DNA from: Oscillospiraceae bacterium
GTDB lineage: Bacteria; Bacillota; Clostridia; Oscillospirales; CAG-272
Length of the DNA: 36,934 nt
NCBI GenBank assembly: GCA_015064315.1
Contig: SVSL01000012.1
Location: 1 to 36,934 of the forward strand
Direction of reading: 5' to 3'
Positions 17,813-25,916 of this stretch are shown one piece after another. The notes beneath the pieces were generated by a model. That model was given only the letters and a program-made list of their open reading frames with translations, was not told the origin of the DNA and did no database searches. The position numbers and the translations under genes were made by a program. How positions within the stretch are numbered: the first letter of the stretch is position 1; each line of letters starts with the position of its first letter.

Positions 17813-17843
17813 AAAAAAGAAGCAGTCACGCTGCTTCTTTTTT
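17813..17843. terminator. Bidirectional terminator
   Basis: A perfect 13-bp stem AAAAAAGAAGCAG (17813-17825) / CTGCTTCTTTTTT (17831-17843). The A-tract and T-tract serve the two convergent genes. Confidence 0.92.
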
Positions 17844-17855
17844 ATTGCGATTTGA

Positions 17856-18077
17856 TTATTTTTCCACGGGCTCGTTGATTACGATATCCTCTTCCACCTC
17901 TTTGTTGGCGTTTTCATCGATATGTAACACGGTGGCAGCCTTTTTCTTTGCCTTTCTCCACAGAATGACTGCGGTGGAGCTGATGGCAACCGCAATACCT
18001 GCAATGGAGGTCAAAACGATGGAAGCCGTCGAGGGATCGATGTAGAGCGCGGTGGGAGTCATGAAAATTTCAAACAT
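17856..18077 (-). CDS. Small single-span membrane protein with YIDPSTAS motif
   Basis: A 73-residue protein. The N terminus carries ALYIDPSTASIVLTSIAGI, then a hydrophobic segment at about 19-40, a basic patch (WRKAKKK) and an acidic tail. Short proteins with a YIDP(G/S)(T/S)xS lead into a membrane span are, from memory, often found beside alkaline-phosphatase-superfamily polymer enzymes; I cannot verify this here. The ATG at 18077 has AGGAG upstream. It lies directly downstream of the YidC-glycerophosphotransferase fusion on the same strand, but a terminator and a perfect promoter separate them. Function unknown. Confidence 0.8.
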   Translation of the reverse strand: MFEIFMTPTALYIDPSTASIVLTSIAGIAVAISSTAVILWRKAKKKAATVLHIDENANKEVEEDIVINEPVEK

Positions 18078-18112
18078 GATCGGTTACTCCTTTTGCATAA
18101 TTTAACAGGGGT

Positions 18113-18141
18113 ATTATATCATAGAAAATTGTCTTTGTCAA
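18113..18141 (-). promoter_or_regulatory. Consensus sigma-A promoter for the 73-residue protein
   Basis: On the minus strand perfect TTGACA (18136-18141), 17 bp, TATAAT (18113-18118), about 35 bp before the start. It begins just after the terminator of the upstream operon. Confidence 0.92.
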
Positions 18142-18143
18142 TA

Positions 18144-18183
18144 GAAAAACCCGACCTTTTGCGGCTTTTACAAAAGATCGGGT
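18144..18183 (-). terminator. Rho-independent terminator of the sulfatase-like/YidC-fusion operon
   Basis: On the minus strand ACCCGATCTTTTG (18171-18183) pairs with CAAAAGGTCGGGT (18149-18161) with one T-G wobble, and a T-run follows. It starts a few bases after the fusion gene's stop. Confidence 0.88.
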
Positions 18184-18189
18184 GCTTTT

Positions 18190-20298
18190 TTATTTGGATT
18201 TTGCGGAATTTTTCTTCTTTTCGACCAAGGATTTCAAAATGTAATCCGCGCCGGCAGCTCCCGCGCAGCCAATGTTATACAAGTGATTTTCCAAAGTCCT
18301 GGAGATGATCTCCTCGTATTCCTTCTCGCTGGTGAGAAGCTTTTTCACGATCTCGTCGCAGCCTTGCAGATCCTCCTTGTTGACCGAAATACCAACCTGA
18401 TCGCGCAGGGTGATCTCGGTGGGGGTGAGTCCGATCTTCTCCCAGTTGGGATTCATACACTTCATCTTGGTGTTTACAAAGAGAGCGGGGCGCTTGGTCG
18501 CAAAGCAGTACTCCAGCGCAATACCCGACCAGTCGGTGATGAGCAGATCCGAGGAATAAACCGATTTGTTCTTGGAAAAATCCAATTCAAAGGAGAGCTG
18601 ATCGCCCACCTTGTCGGCAAATCGGTCAACGATGGCTTGCATTCTCGCGCCGTAACGCTTGACGTACTCGGGGTGAGGACGAACCGTAATGTGATACTCC
18701 TTGCAGTAGAGCTTTTCGATCAAGGTGTCAACGCAGGAATCCAACAGATTGTCCTCCTGCCAGGAGGGGGCAATGAGAATTTCCTTTTTCTCGGTGGGGA
18801 TGTGCTCTGCGCGCTCCTTTTCACCTGCTTCAATCAGCTTGTCGGCAAAGGGATAGCCGAATTTGACCAGCTTCTTTTCACGGAGCTTGTAGACCTCCTC
18901 GGTGGCGCGTACCTCGCGGGATACGTGATCGCCCGTGCAGAAGATGGTATCAAAGGCGTCGAGGGCGCCCTCGCGGAAGCCCATGTGAACGCTCATCATG
19001 TCGTGGGGAACGTAGATATACTCAATGTCCTTCTTCATCAAGGAACGCTTGAGATAGTACTTGTCCAGATCGGGAGTGGTCATGACCATGATGTCGGTTT
19101 CCAGCTTCATCATCAGGGGAATCATCTTTTTGAGCCCAATGTAGTAGGGCTTGATCTGTGTGTTTTTCTCGGCGATGGAGAAGATCACGTCGTTCGGGTC
19201 ATTGGTAACGTAATGAACGGTAATGTTGGAGCGGGCGGTCAGCTCGGTAATGAGCGCCTCAAAGTATTTGTAGAAGCCGCTTTTTTCGGAGTAGATCACC
19301 AAGTGCTTGTTGACAATGGAGAAGAAGCGCTTGTAGTCCTTCTTCTCGCGGATACGATTTTGACGGTAGTTGGGATCGTCCTTTTTGTCGGCATCCAGCT
19401 TTTCGATCTCTGCAAGTGCTTTTCGGCTTGCCTCCAGCGCCTCGTAGTCCACGTATTTCTTGGGATTGATGATGGCGTTGAGAATATACATCTGAATGAT
19501 CGAGAACAGGTTGCTGGCGATCCAATATACGGCAATACCGGCGGGAACGCCTACGCCGAGGTAGACAGAAAGACCAACCGAGAACGCCATCAGACCGTAC
19601 TGATTCCACTTGCTCTGCTCATGCTGAAGCACGTTGGAAAGGTTTTGGGTAAAGCTGAGGAGCCAGGAGGAGAAGCCGGCAATTACGGGCATGAGGATAT
19701 AGATGCCCCAGATCTCGGCGGGAACTACGGCAAGATCAAAGCCGAACAGGGAATTTTCAAAGCCGGACACCGAGGAAATGATAGAAGAAAGGGTCTCGGT
19801 ACTTACGTTGGGGATCACCGAGGTCGCGGTGATCTCGCCTGCCTTGATGGCTTCAATGATCTTGAGCTGGAAGGAGGATTGCTCCATGTCGGCGCCAATA
19901 AAGGTTGCCAGCTCGCGGATGGTTGCGGAGTCAATGGCAAAGAGGTAGTCCAGAGGGTGATAAATGATCTGCACCACGCCCAGGAGCAGGAAGATCTGCA
20001 ACGCCAGGGGGATCAGGGAGACCATGGGACGGTACTTTTCCTTTTTGAAGAGCGCCGCCTGCTCATCGGCAAAGGTGTCCATATCACCGTAGTGGTTGAC
20101 CTTGAGGAAGTTGACGGCGGGCTGGATCTTTACCATTTGAATGGAATTTTTGTGCGTCCAGACCGAGAGGGGGATCAGAATGATCTTGGTGGCAAGGGTG
20201 AAGAGAATAATGGCAAGGCCGTAGTTGCCAACCAGCTGCCAGCACCATTTCATCAGAATGCCAAGGGGAATACAAACGTAATACAGTACAGTTTCCAT
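18190..20298 (-). CDS. YidC/Oxa1 insertase domain fused to CDP-glycerol glycerophosphotransferase domain
   Basis: A 702-residue two-domain protein. Residues 1-about 290 are YidC/Oxa1-like: the segment after NYGLAIILFTLATKIILIPLS, the cytoplasmic hairpin (QPAVNFLKVNHYGD, LFKKEKYRPM), the span SLIPLALQIFLLLGVVQI, and later spans ending in GVPAGIAVYWIASNLFSIIQ. The position usually held by the groove arginine appears to be Lys38 (ATKII). A charged linker follows (about 290-325). From about 330 the protein matches teichoic-acid CDP-glycerol glycerophosphotransferases: YVPHDMMSVHMG, GYPFADKLIEAG, TVRPHPEYVKRYG (about 540) and LLITDWSGIALEYCFATKRP (about 580-600). It is the fourth gene of the operon, 34 bp after the third sulfatase-like gene. 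The substrate and the reason for the fusion are unknown. The predicted activity is polyol-phosphate transfer to a membrane acceptor. Confidence 0.9.
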   Translation of the reverse strand: METVLYYVCIPLGILMKWCWQLVGNYGLAIILFTLATKIILIPLSVWTHKNSIQMVKIQPAVNFLKVNHYGDMDTFADEQAALFKKEKYRPMVSLIPLALQIFLLLGVVQIIYHPLDYLFAIDSATIRELATFIGADMEQSSFQLKIIEAIKAGEITATSVIPNVSTETLSSIISSVSGFENSLFGFDLAVVPAEIWGIYILMPVIAGFSSWLLSFTQNLSNVLQHEQSKWNQYGLMAFSVGLSVYLGVGVPAGIAVYWIASNLFSIIQMYILNAIINPKKYVDYEALEASRKALAEIEKLDADKKDDPNYRQNRIREKKDYKRFFSIVNKHLVIYSEKSGFYKYFEALITELTARSNITVHYVTNDPNDVIFSIAEKNTQIKPYYIGLKKMIPLMMKLETDIMVMTTPDLDKYYLKRSLMKKDIEYIYVPHDMMSVHMGFREGALDAFDTIFCTGDHVSREVRATEEVYKLREKKLVKFGYPFADKLIEAGEKERAEHIPTEKKEILIAPSWQEDNLLDSCVDTLIEKLYCKEYHITVRPHPEYVKRYGARMQAIVDRFADKVGDQLSFELDFSKNKSVYSSDLLITDWSGIALEYCFATKRPALFVNTKMKCMNPNWEKIGLTPTEITLRDQVGISVNKEDLQGCDEIVKKLLTSEKEYEEIISRTLENHLYNIGCAGAAGADYILKSLVEKKKNSAKSK

Positions 20299-20332
20299 AA
20301 CAGTTCCTTTTATCTTTCTTTTCTAAAATTGA

Positions 20333-22141
20333 TCAATGATAAATGCTCTCGGTCATATACCGATTTACAATGGTCCAGTTGCTCAGATCTCTTGCGGGCC
20401 CCAGGATCTCGTACTCGATGACCTCATAGCCGCCCGTATCCTTCTGATAGCTTTGGAAGTTATACTTTCTCTTTCTTGGCTGATCCGCAGGGATCTCAAA
20501 TACGCTCTTTCCAAAATCTTCGTCGGTGTCAATGCCTTCCGAACGCAGGATGGTCGGAATGATATCGGCTTGCATCACGGGGGCGGAATTGACGGTAAGG
20601 GGCGTGCCGGAAGCACCGCTTTCCTTTACAAAGAGCGCTGTGAGAATGGGATTGGGACGGCTGGGGTCGGTGGGGAGGCGTGTGTCGGAGCCTTGCAGAG
20701 ATCCGTGATCTCCCGTAATAATGATGGTGGCATCCTCGTAAATTCCCAGCTCCTTGAGTTGATCCAGATAGAGATTGACGATTTTAAAGCTTTGCTTCAT
20801 GGAAACCACCGAATTCCACTCGTCGCTTTTTTCGGGAGCTTCAAAGTTTTCGTTGTATTTGTTGGGCAGGTGACAGCCCGCAATGTGTAAGAAGGTAAAG
20901 TTGTTTTGTCCGTCAAAGAGCTGCAGCGAGTTTTCCGAAAGATAATCGTAGATCACCTTCATGTCCGCGCTTTCATACTTGGGATAGTCGGTTTCGTATA
21001 CAATATACTTTTGAAAATCGGGGGTGCTGATGCTTCCTACCGTATTCTTGGCTACAACCGGAAGAATGCGAAACAGGGAAAGTCTCGTCATATCAAGGGC
21101 AAGCTTGGGCTTTTGCACCACCTCTACGGAATCAGCACGGGAGGAATTTTCCACGTAGCCCTCCAGATCTCTGGCGTCCTCGTAGCAATAATAGTTGTCG
21201 GTGTAGATGTTTACGCTGTAATTGTTTTCCTTGAGGATCTGCAAAAACTTTGCGTTGGAGAATGCCTCGGCAAGATAATCCGAGCGGGCATCGTGAAAAT
21301 CATGCTCAATGCCCGTGAGCATATAGGCAACGCTGGGGAAGGTGCGGGGATAGAGGGAGGTCATATCGTTGAAATAGGTAAACCCGTCGTCCAAATGGTA
21401 AAAGATCTCGGGGCAAGCCTCTCTGGCTTCCGCATAAAAGGTTGTGTCAAAGCGGTCGATGACGATCCAGATCACGTTTTTTTCGGAGGAAACGCGATCA
21501 AGATTTTTGTAGGTGAGCAGATGGGGAAGTGCTTGCGCATCCTCGTCCTCGGGCTTGGAGACCGTTACCGTGGATTTCCAAATGTCGCTCGTCATGGAGG
21601 TGACCGCCATGGTGATGCCCTGCATACCAATGACTGTGATCATGGCAATGATGCAAACCGTTGTGATCCATTCGCGATATTTCTGACGGATCAGAAGCAC
21701 AGCCAGCACGCAACCAACGAGAACAATGCCCCAGATCACGGCGTTGAGGATCAGATAGGTCTTGTTAAAGCCGTCAGAGCCCATTCCGTCACCCGTGAGG
21801 GCAGAGATTCCAAGGTTCAGATAGTTGCCTTGCACCATAAGCATAAGGGCAAGCCAGAAGAATAGTGCAAATACGATGTCAAAGACTCTTCCGCGCAAGG
21901 GCAGAAGAATGGCACAGATAATTGCCGAAACGCCCAAGGCGAAGAGTAGATTCCAACCGAGAAAATCAAAAAGTGAGAAGCCGAACTGATCGGCGTTGGC
22001 GCTGTAGATCTCAAACGGACCGAAAACAAAAACGGTCAATGAGATGGCAAGCGAAACAAGAATGGCGGGAACAAGACGCTGGCGGAAAGAGAATCCCTTG
22101 TATTGCCTGCTTTTTGTAGGAGTGTTTTTAGGAGCTTGCAT
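20333..22141 (-). CDS. Membrane sulfatase/LtaS-like phosphotransferase paralogue 3
   Basis: A 602-residue polytopic protein. About five N-terminal spans (residues 20-185) precede a large extracytoplasmic alkaline-phosphatase-superfamily domain. Visible motifs are NVIWIVIDRFD (about 227, metal Asp), YPRTFPSVAYMLTGIEHDF (about 265, likely Ser/Thr nucleophile), FLHIAGCHLPN, and IIITGDHGS (about 475, metal Asp-His). LtaS/OpgB-type enzymes with this layout transfer phosphoglycerol to surface polymers or glycolipids; that role is inference here. I chose the ATG at 22141 (AAAGGA upstream). An in-frame TTG at 22171 would overlap the preceding gene. The N terminus matches paralogue 2, the C-terminal half paralogue 1. 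Confidence 0.88.
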   Translation of the reverse strand: MQAPKNTPTKSRQYKGFSFRQRLVPAILVSLAISLTVFVFGPFEIYSANADQFGFSLFDFLGWNLLFALGVSAIICAILLPLRGRVFDIVFALFFWLALMLMVQGNYLNLGISALTGDGMGSDGFNKTYLILNAVIWGIVLVGCVLAVLLIRQKYREWITTVCIIAMITVIGMQGITMAVTSMTSDIWKSTVTVSKPEDEDAQALPHLLTYKNLDRVSSEKNVIWIVIDRFDTTFYAEAREACPEIFYHLDDGFTYFNDMTSLYPRTFPSVAYMLTGIEHDFHDARSDYLAEAFSNAKFLQILKENNYSVNIYTDNYYCYEDARDLEGYVENSSRADSVEVVQKPKLALDMTRLSLFRILPVVAKNTVGSISTPDFQKYIVYETDYPKYESADMKVIYDYLSENSLQLFDGQNNFTFLHIAGCHLPNKYNENFEAPEKSDEWNSVVSMKQSFKIVNLYLDQLKELGIYEDATIIITGDHGSLQGSDTRLPTDPSRPNPILTALFVKESGASGTPLTVNSAPVMQADIIPTILRSEGIDTDEDFGKSVFEIPADQPRKRKYNFQSYQKDTGGYEVIEYEILGPARDLSNWTIVNRYMTESIYH

Positions 22142-22167
22142 TTCTGATCCTTTCTTTTTTTGAAAAA

Positions 22168-23934
22168 TCAATCCAGATAGTATCCGATAAATTCACCGCG
22201 GGAGATCTCCTTCCAGTTTTTCAGATCTCTTGCATTTCCCGTGATCTCAAAAACAAAGATCTCGTCGTTGCGTTGCCCCGAGGAGTCTTCCTTCCAGTCG
22301 TCAAATTTGCAGATGCGCACGCGATGCTCGTTTTCCTTGACGTCAAACAGGGATCTTCCAAAATCGCCGGAGGCTTCAATACCCTCGGACTCCAGAATTG
22401 CGGGGATGATATCGCCCTGTGTGACCGGGGCGTGACTGGTGGCGATGGGAGTGCCTGCGCTTCCGCTTGGCTTTACAAAAAGGGCAGCCACGGGAGCGCG
22501 GGTCATGGGCATACTCGGGTCTGCGTTTCCGTGATCTCCCGAAATAATAACGGTGGCGTTTTCGTAAAGCCCCAGCTCCTTGAGCTGATCCAGATACAGG
22601 TTGATGATCTTAAAGCTTTGGATCATGGCAGAGGAAACCGAATCGCGCTCGTCTGAGGTGACGGGGGAAAAATCCTGATTGTAGTGATTGGGAAGATGAC
22701 ATCCGGCAACGTGAATGAAAGCAAAGTTGTTTTTTCCGTCGGTCACCATGGGATTCTGATTCAGAAAATCGTAAGCAGCCTTCATGTCTCCCGAATAGAT
22801 GGGGGATTGCGTGCCGTAGTCGATATATTTTTCAAATTGCGGCGTGCTGATATCTCCCGTTAACCCCTTGGCAATCATGGGAAGGTAGCGGTATAGGGAA
22901 ACGCGGAGCATATCCTTTGCCAAAAGAGGCTTTTTGACGGTTTTCACAGATTCGACCCGCGAGGAATTTGAGATATATTCTCTGAGGGGCGCCGCATCCT
23001 CGTAGCAGTAGTACCGTTCTGTGTAGATGTTTACGCTGTAATCGTTTTCCTTGAGAAGCTTTAAAAAATTGGAGTTGGAGTATGCGTCGGCAAAATAGTC
23101 AACGCGCGCATCCTGATAGTCGTGTTCAATTCCCGTGAGCATATAGGGAACCGACGGGAAGGTTCTGGTGTAGAGCGATACCATGTTGTCATAGTAGGTA
23201 AAGCCATCCAGACTGTAAAAGATTTCGGGACATTCCTTCAGCGCGTAATTTTCATAGTAATCCACGTCAAAGCGGTCGATGATAAACCAGATCACGTTGT
23301 GCTCGCTGCCTGCCTCATTGAGGTTTTCATAGGTCAGAAGCTCCATTCGGTCATCATGTGTCTTTTTTTCCCAAACGTCTCCTGTGAGCGAGGTGAGAGC
23401 AAAGGTCAGCACCTGCATTCCAATGACGGTGACCATGGCGATGGTGCAGACCGTGTGGATCAGCTCTCTGTGCTTTTGGCGGATCAAAAGGATTGCCGCC
23501 ACACAAGCCGCTCCCACAAGAAGCCAGATGATGCAGTTCAGGATCTGCATTCCCGTGGAAATGCCGCCGCCGTCCACGCCGTCTCCCGCCAAGGAGGAGA
23601 TGCCGAAATTCAAATAGTTGCCCTGTACCATGAGCATCAGTGCCACCCAGAAAAAGAGGGCAAATACGATGTCAAAGACTCTTCCGCGCAAGGGCAGCAG
23701 TACGGCGCAAATGATTCCTGCGGCAACGATGGCGTACAGAACACTCCAGCCGAGAAAATCAAGGAGTGAGAAGCCGAACTGGTCCGCATTGGCGCTGTAG
23801 ATCTCAAACGGACCGAAAACAAAAACGGTCAATGAGATGGCAAGCGAAACAAGAATGGCGGGAACAAGACGCTGGCGGAAGGGGAAGCCCTTGTACTTCT
23901 TTTCCTTTGCCGTAATGTTTTGGTTTTGATGCAT
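22168..23934 (-). CDS. Membrane sulfatase/LtaS-like phosphotransferase paralogue 2
   Basis: A 588-residue protein with the same layout: five spans, then an extracytoplasmic alkaline-phosphatase-superfamily domain. Motifs are NVIWFIIDRFDVDYYE, YTRTFPSVPYMLTGIEHDY, FIHVAGCHLPNHYN and VIISGDHGNADP. It is the most diverged of the three at its C terminus (it lacks the RKRKYNFQS block), yet its first 60 residues nearly equal those of paralogue 3. The ATG at 23934 has AAGGAAG eight bases upstream and lies 22 bp after paralogue 1. Divergence of the tail suggests a different acceptor or donor; this is inference. Confidence 0.88.
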   Translation of the reverse strand: MHQNQNITAKEKKYKGFPFRQRLVPAILVSLAISLTVFVFGPFEIYSANADQFGFSLLDFLGWSVLYAIVAAGIICAVLLPLRGRVFDIVFALFFWVALMLMVQGNYLNFGISSLAGDGVDGGGISTGMQILNCIIWLLVGAACVAAILLIRQKHRELIHTVCTIAMVTVIGMQVLTFALTSLTGDVWEKKTHDDRMELLTYENLNEAGSEHNVIWFIIDRFDVDYYENYALKECPEIFYSLDGFTYYDNMVSLYTRTFPSVPYMLTGIEHDYQDARVDYFADAYSNSNFLKLLKENDYSVNIYTERYYCYEDAAPLREYISNSSRVESVKTVKKPLLAKDMLRVSLYRYLPMIAKGLTGDISTPQFEKYIDYGTQSPIYSGDMKAAYDFLNQNPMVTDGKNNFAFIHVAGCHLPNHYNQDFSPVTSDERDSVSSAMIQSFKIINLYLDQLKELGLYENATVIISGDHGNADPSMPMTRAPVAALFVKPSGSAGTPIATSHAPVTQGDIIPAILESEGIEASGDFGRSLFDVKENEHRVRICKFDDWKEDSSGQRNDEIFVFEITGNARDLKNWKEISRGEFIGYYLD

Positions 23935-23956
23935 TCGTTAATCTTCCTTTGGCTTC

Positions 23957-25756
23957 TTAGTAATAGATATCTCCAACACGGTAGCGGTCCACGATGGTCC
24001 AGCTTTTCAGATCGCGGGCGCGTCCTACAATCTCGTATTCGATTACCTCGTAGTCCGTCTCTCCGTTGGTATATTGCAGACTCTGGAAGTTGTATTTTCT
24101 CTTTCTCGGCTGATCCTCGGGAACATCAAATACGCTCATGCCAGAATCGGTGGCTGTTGTGATCCCCTCGGATTTCAGAATGGTGGGAATGATATCGCCC
24201 TGCATAACGGGGGCTGAGCTGGTCTTCAATGCGCCTTCAGAGGTCCCGCTTTCCTTGACCAAAAGGGTGGTGATCAGAGGATATCCGCTTTCGGTGGGAA
24301 GGGTGGTATCCGAGCCGCCGTGCCATCCGTGGTCTCCCGTGATAATGATGGTGGCATCCTCGTAGAGCCCCAGCTCCTTGAGTTGATCCAGGTAACGGTT
24401 GATGATCTTAAAGCTTTGCTTGAGTGAAACCGTTGCATCGTATTTTTCTCCTTTGGAGGGAGAACCAAAGTTTTCGTCATATTGATTGGGCATATGACAT
24501 CCCGAAATGTGCAAAAAGGTAAAGTTGTTTTCGCCGCCAACGGCTTCGATGGCGTTTTCTGTGAGAAAATCGTGAACCACCTTCATATCGTAGCTTTCGT
24601 ATCTGGGGTGGTCGGTCTGATAGATCACATATTTTTGGAAGGTGGGCGTGCTGATCTCACCTACAATGCCCTTGGCGGCAACGGGAAGGAATCGGAAGAG
24701 GGATAGCCGTGTCATATCCCAGGTCAGGATTGGCTTGTCCACCACCTCGGTATGGTCGATGGGGGAGGCGTTTGAAACATAGGCTTCCAGGTGGCGCGCG
24801 TCGTCGTATCCATAGAATTGATCGGTGTAGATGCTGATTCTGTAATTGTTTTCCTTCAGGATCTTCAAAAATTCAGAATTGACGTACGCATCTTTGAGAT
24901 ATTCGTCTCTTTTGTCCCGAAAATCGTGCTCGGCACCCGTGAGCATATAGGAAATGCTGGGATAGGTTCGGGGATACATGGCGGTCATGTCGTCAAAATA
25001 GGTAAATCCCTCCAAATTGTAAAAAATCTCGGGGCATTTTTCTTGAGCTTCCTCAAAGTAGCTTACGTCAAAACGGTCAACAACAAACCAGATGACGTTC
25101 TTTTCTGTGGAAACGCGGTCGAGATTTTCAAAGGTGAGAAGATGGGGAAGCTCCTCGGATTCATCACCGGAGATGCTGTGATTCTTTTGCGTCCATACGT
25201 CGCTTGTCATAGAGGTGACACCAAAGGTGATGAGCTGCATACCGATCACCGTGATCATGGCAATGGTGCTCACCGTTCGGATCAGATCGCGGTGTGCGGA
25301 GGGGGTCAGAAGAATCGCGACCAAGCATCCCACGCCAACGATCGCCCAGATGACGGTGTTGAGGATGACCTTGGATTTGGCAAAGCCGTCGGTTCCCATG
25401 CCGTCTCCCGTCAGGGAAGAAATACCCGTGTTGAGATAATTTCCCTGGATCATCAGCATCAGTCCAATCCAGAAGAAGATCGCAAAGACGATATCAAAGG
25501 CACGTCCGCGCAGAGGCAGAAGAATGGCGCAGATCACTGCGGCAAGTCCCAGTGTGTAGAGCAGACTCCAACCGAGAAAATCGGTCAGGGAAAAGCCGAA
25601 TTGCTCCGCGTTGGCTCCGTAGATTTCAAAGGGGCCAAAGACGCAGAGTGTCAGCGAGATGGCAAGCGCAACCAAAACGGAGGGAATCAGCCGTTGCTTG
25701 AATGAAAAGCCAACGTGTGGCTTTTTTTGCGTGCTTTTGCTTTCCGAGGTCTGCAT
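23957..25756 (-). CDS. Membrane sulfatase/LtaS-like phosphotransferase paralogue 1
   Basis: A 599-residue protein and the first gene of the operon. Five N-terminal spans precede the extracytoplasmic domain, with NVIWFVVDRFDVSYFE, YPRTYPSISYMLTGAEHDF, FLHISGCHMPNQYD and IIITGDHGWHGGS. The C terminus (PRKRKYNFQS, YEVIEYEI, ARDLKSWTIVDRY) matches paralogue 3. The ATG at 25756 follows AAAGGATGAAAAA; an in-frame start 12 codons earlier lacks a ribosome site. The catalytic residues appear intact in all three copies, so all are probably active on related surface substrates. Confidence 0.88.
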   Translation of the reverse strand: MQTSESKSTQKKPHVGFSFKQRLIPSVLVALAISLTLCVFGPFEIYGANAEQFGFSLTDFLGWSLLYTLGLAAVICAILLPLRGRAFDIVFAIFFWIGLMLMIQGNYLNTGISSLTGDGMGTDGFAKSKVILNTVIWAIVGVGCLVAILLTPSAHRDLIRTVSTIAMITVIGMQLITFGVTSMTSDVWTQKNHSISGDESEELPHLLTFENLDRVSTEKNVIWFVVDRFDVSYFEEAQEKCPEIFYNLEGFTYFDDMTAMYPRTYPSISYMLTGAEHDFRDKRDEYLKDAYVNSEFLKILKENNYRISIYTDQFYGYDDARHLEAYVSNASPIDHTEVVDKPILTWDMTRLSLFRFLPVAAKGIVGEISTPTFQKYVIYQTDHPRYESYDMKVVHDFLTENAIEAVGGENNFTFLHISGCHMPNQYDENFGSPSKGEKYDATVSLKQSFKIINRYLDQLKELGLYEDATIIITGDHGWHGGSDTTLPTESGYPLITTLLVKESGTSEGALKTSSAPVMQGDIIPTILKSEGITTATDSGMSVFDVPEDQPRKRKYNFQSLQYTNGETDYEVIEYEIVGRARDLKSWTIVDRYRVGDIYY

Positions 25757-25807
25757 TTTTTCATCCTTTCCGCCAATCAATGGCAAGGGCATAGTAATAC
25801 ATATACT

Positions 25808-25836
25808 ATAATACTATAAAATAATCAATTTGTCAA
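25808..25836 (-). promoter_or_regulatory. Sigma-A promoter of the sulfatase-like/YidC-fusion operon
   Basis: On the minus strand TTGACA (25831-25836), 17 bp, TATTAT (25808-25813), about 50 bp before paralogue 1. Confidence 0.85.
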
Positions 25837-25865
25837 GATAAAATACGGGAAATCCACGGCTTTTG

Positions 25866-25903
25866 CAAAAGAAAATCCCCCAACGAAAGCATCGCTGGGG
25901 GAT
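25866..25903 (-). terminator. Rho-independent terminator of the GH4 gene
   Basis: On the minus strand ATCCCCCAGCG (25893-25903) pairs with CGTTGGGGGAT (25875-25885), with one mismatch/wobble. TTTCTTTT follows. It begins 13 bp after the GH4 stop. Confidence 0.9.
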
Positions 25904-25916
25904 GGATGATTCTTGA

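Noticed and set aside
18283..20421. A 712-codon plus-strand frame opposite the YidC fusion.
   Set aside because: Antisense shadow of a motif-rich gene; no ribosome site or recognisable domain.
20333..25756. Calling the three large membrane proteins true sulfatases.
   Set aside because: No Cys/Ser-x-Pro-x-Arg formylglycine motif is seen. The five-span N terminus and the nucleophile region fit LtaS/OpgB-type transferases better.
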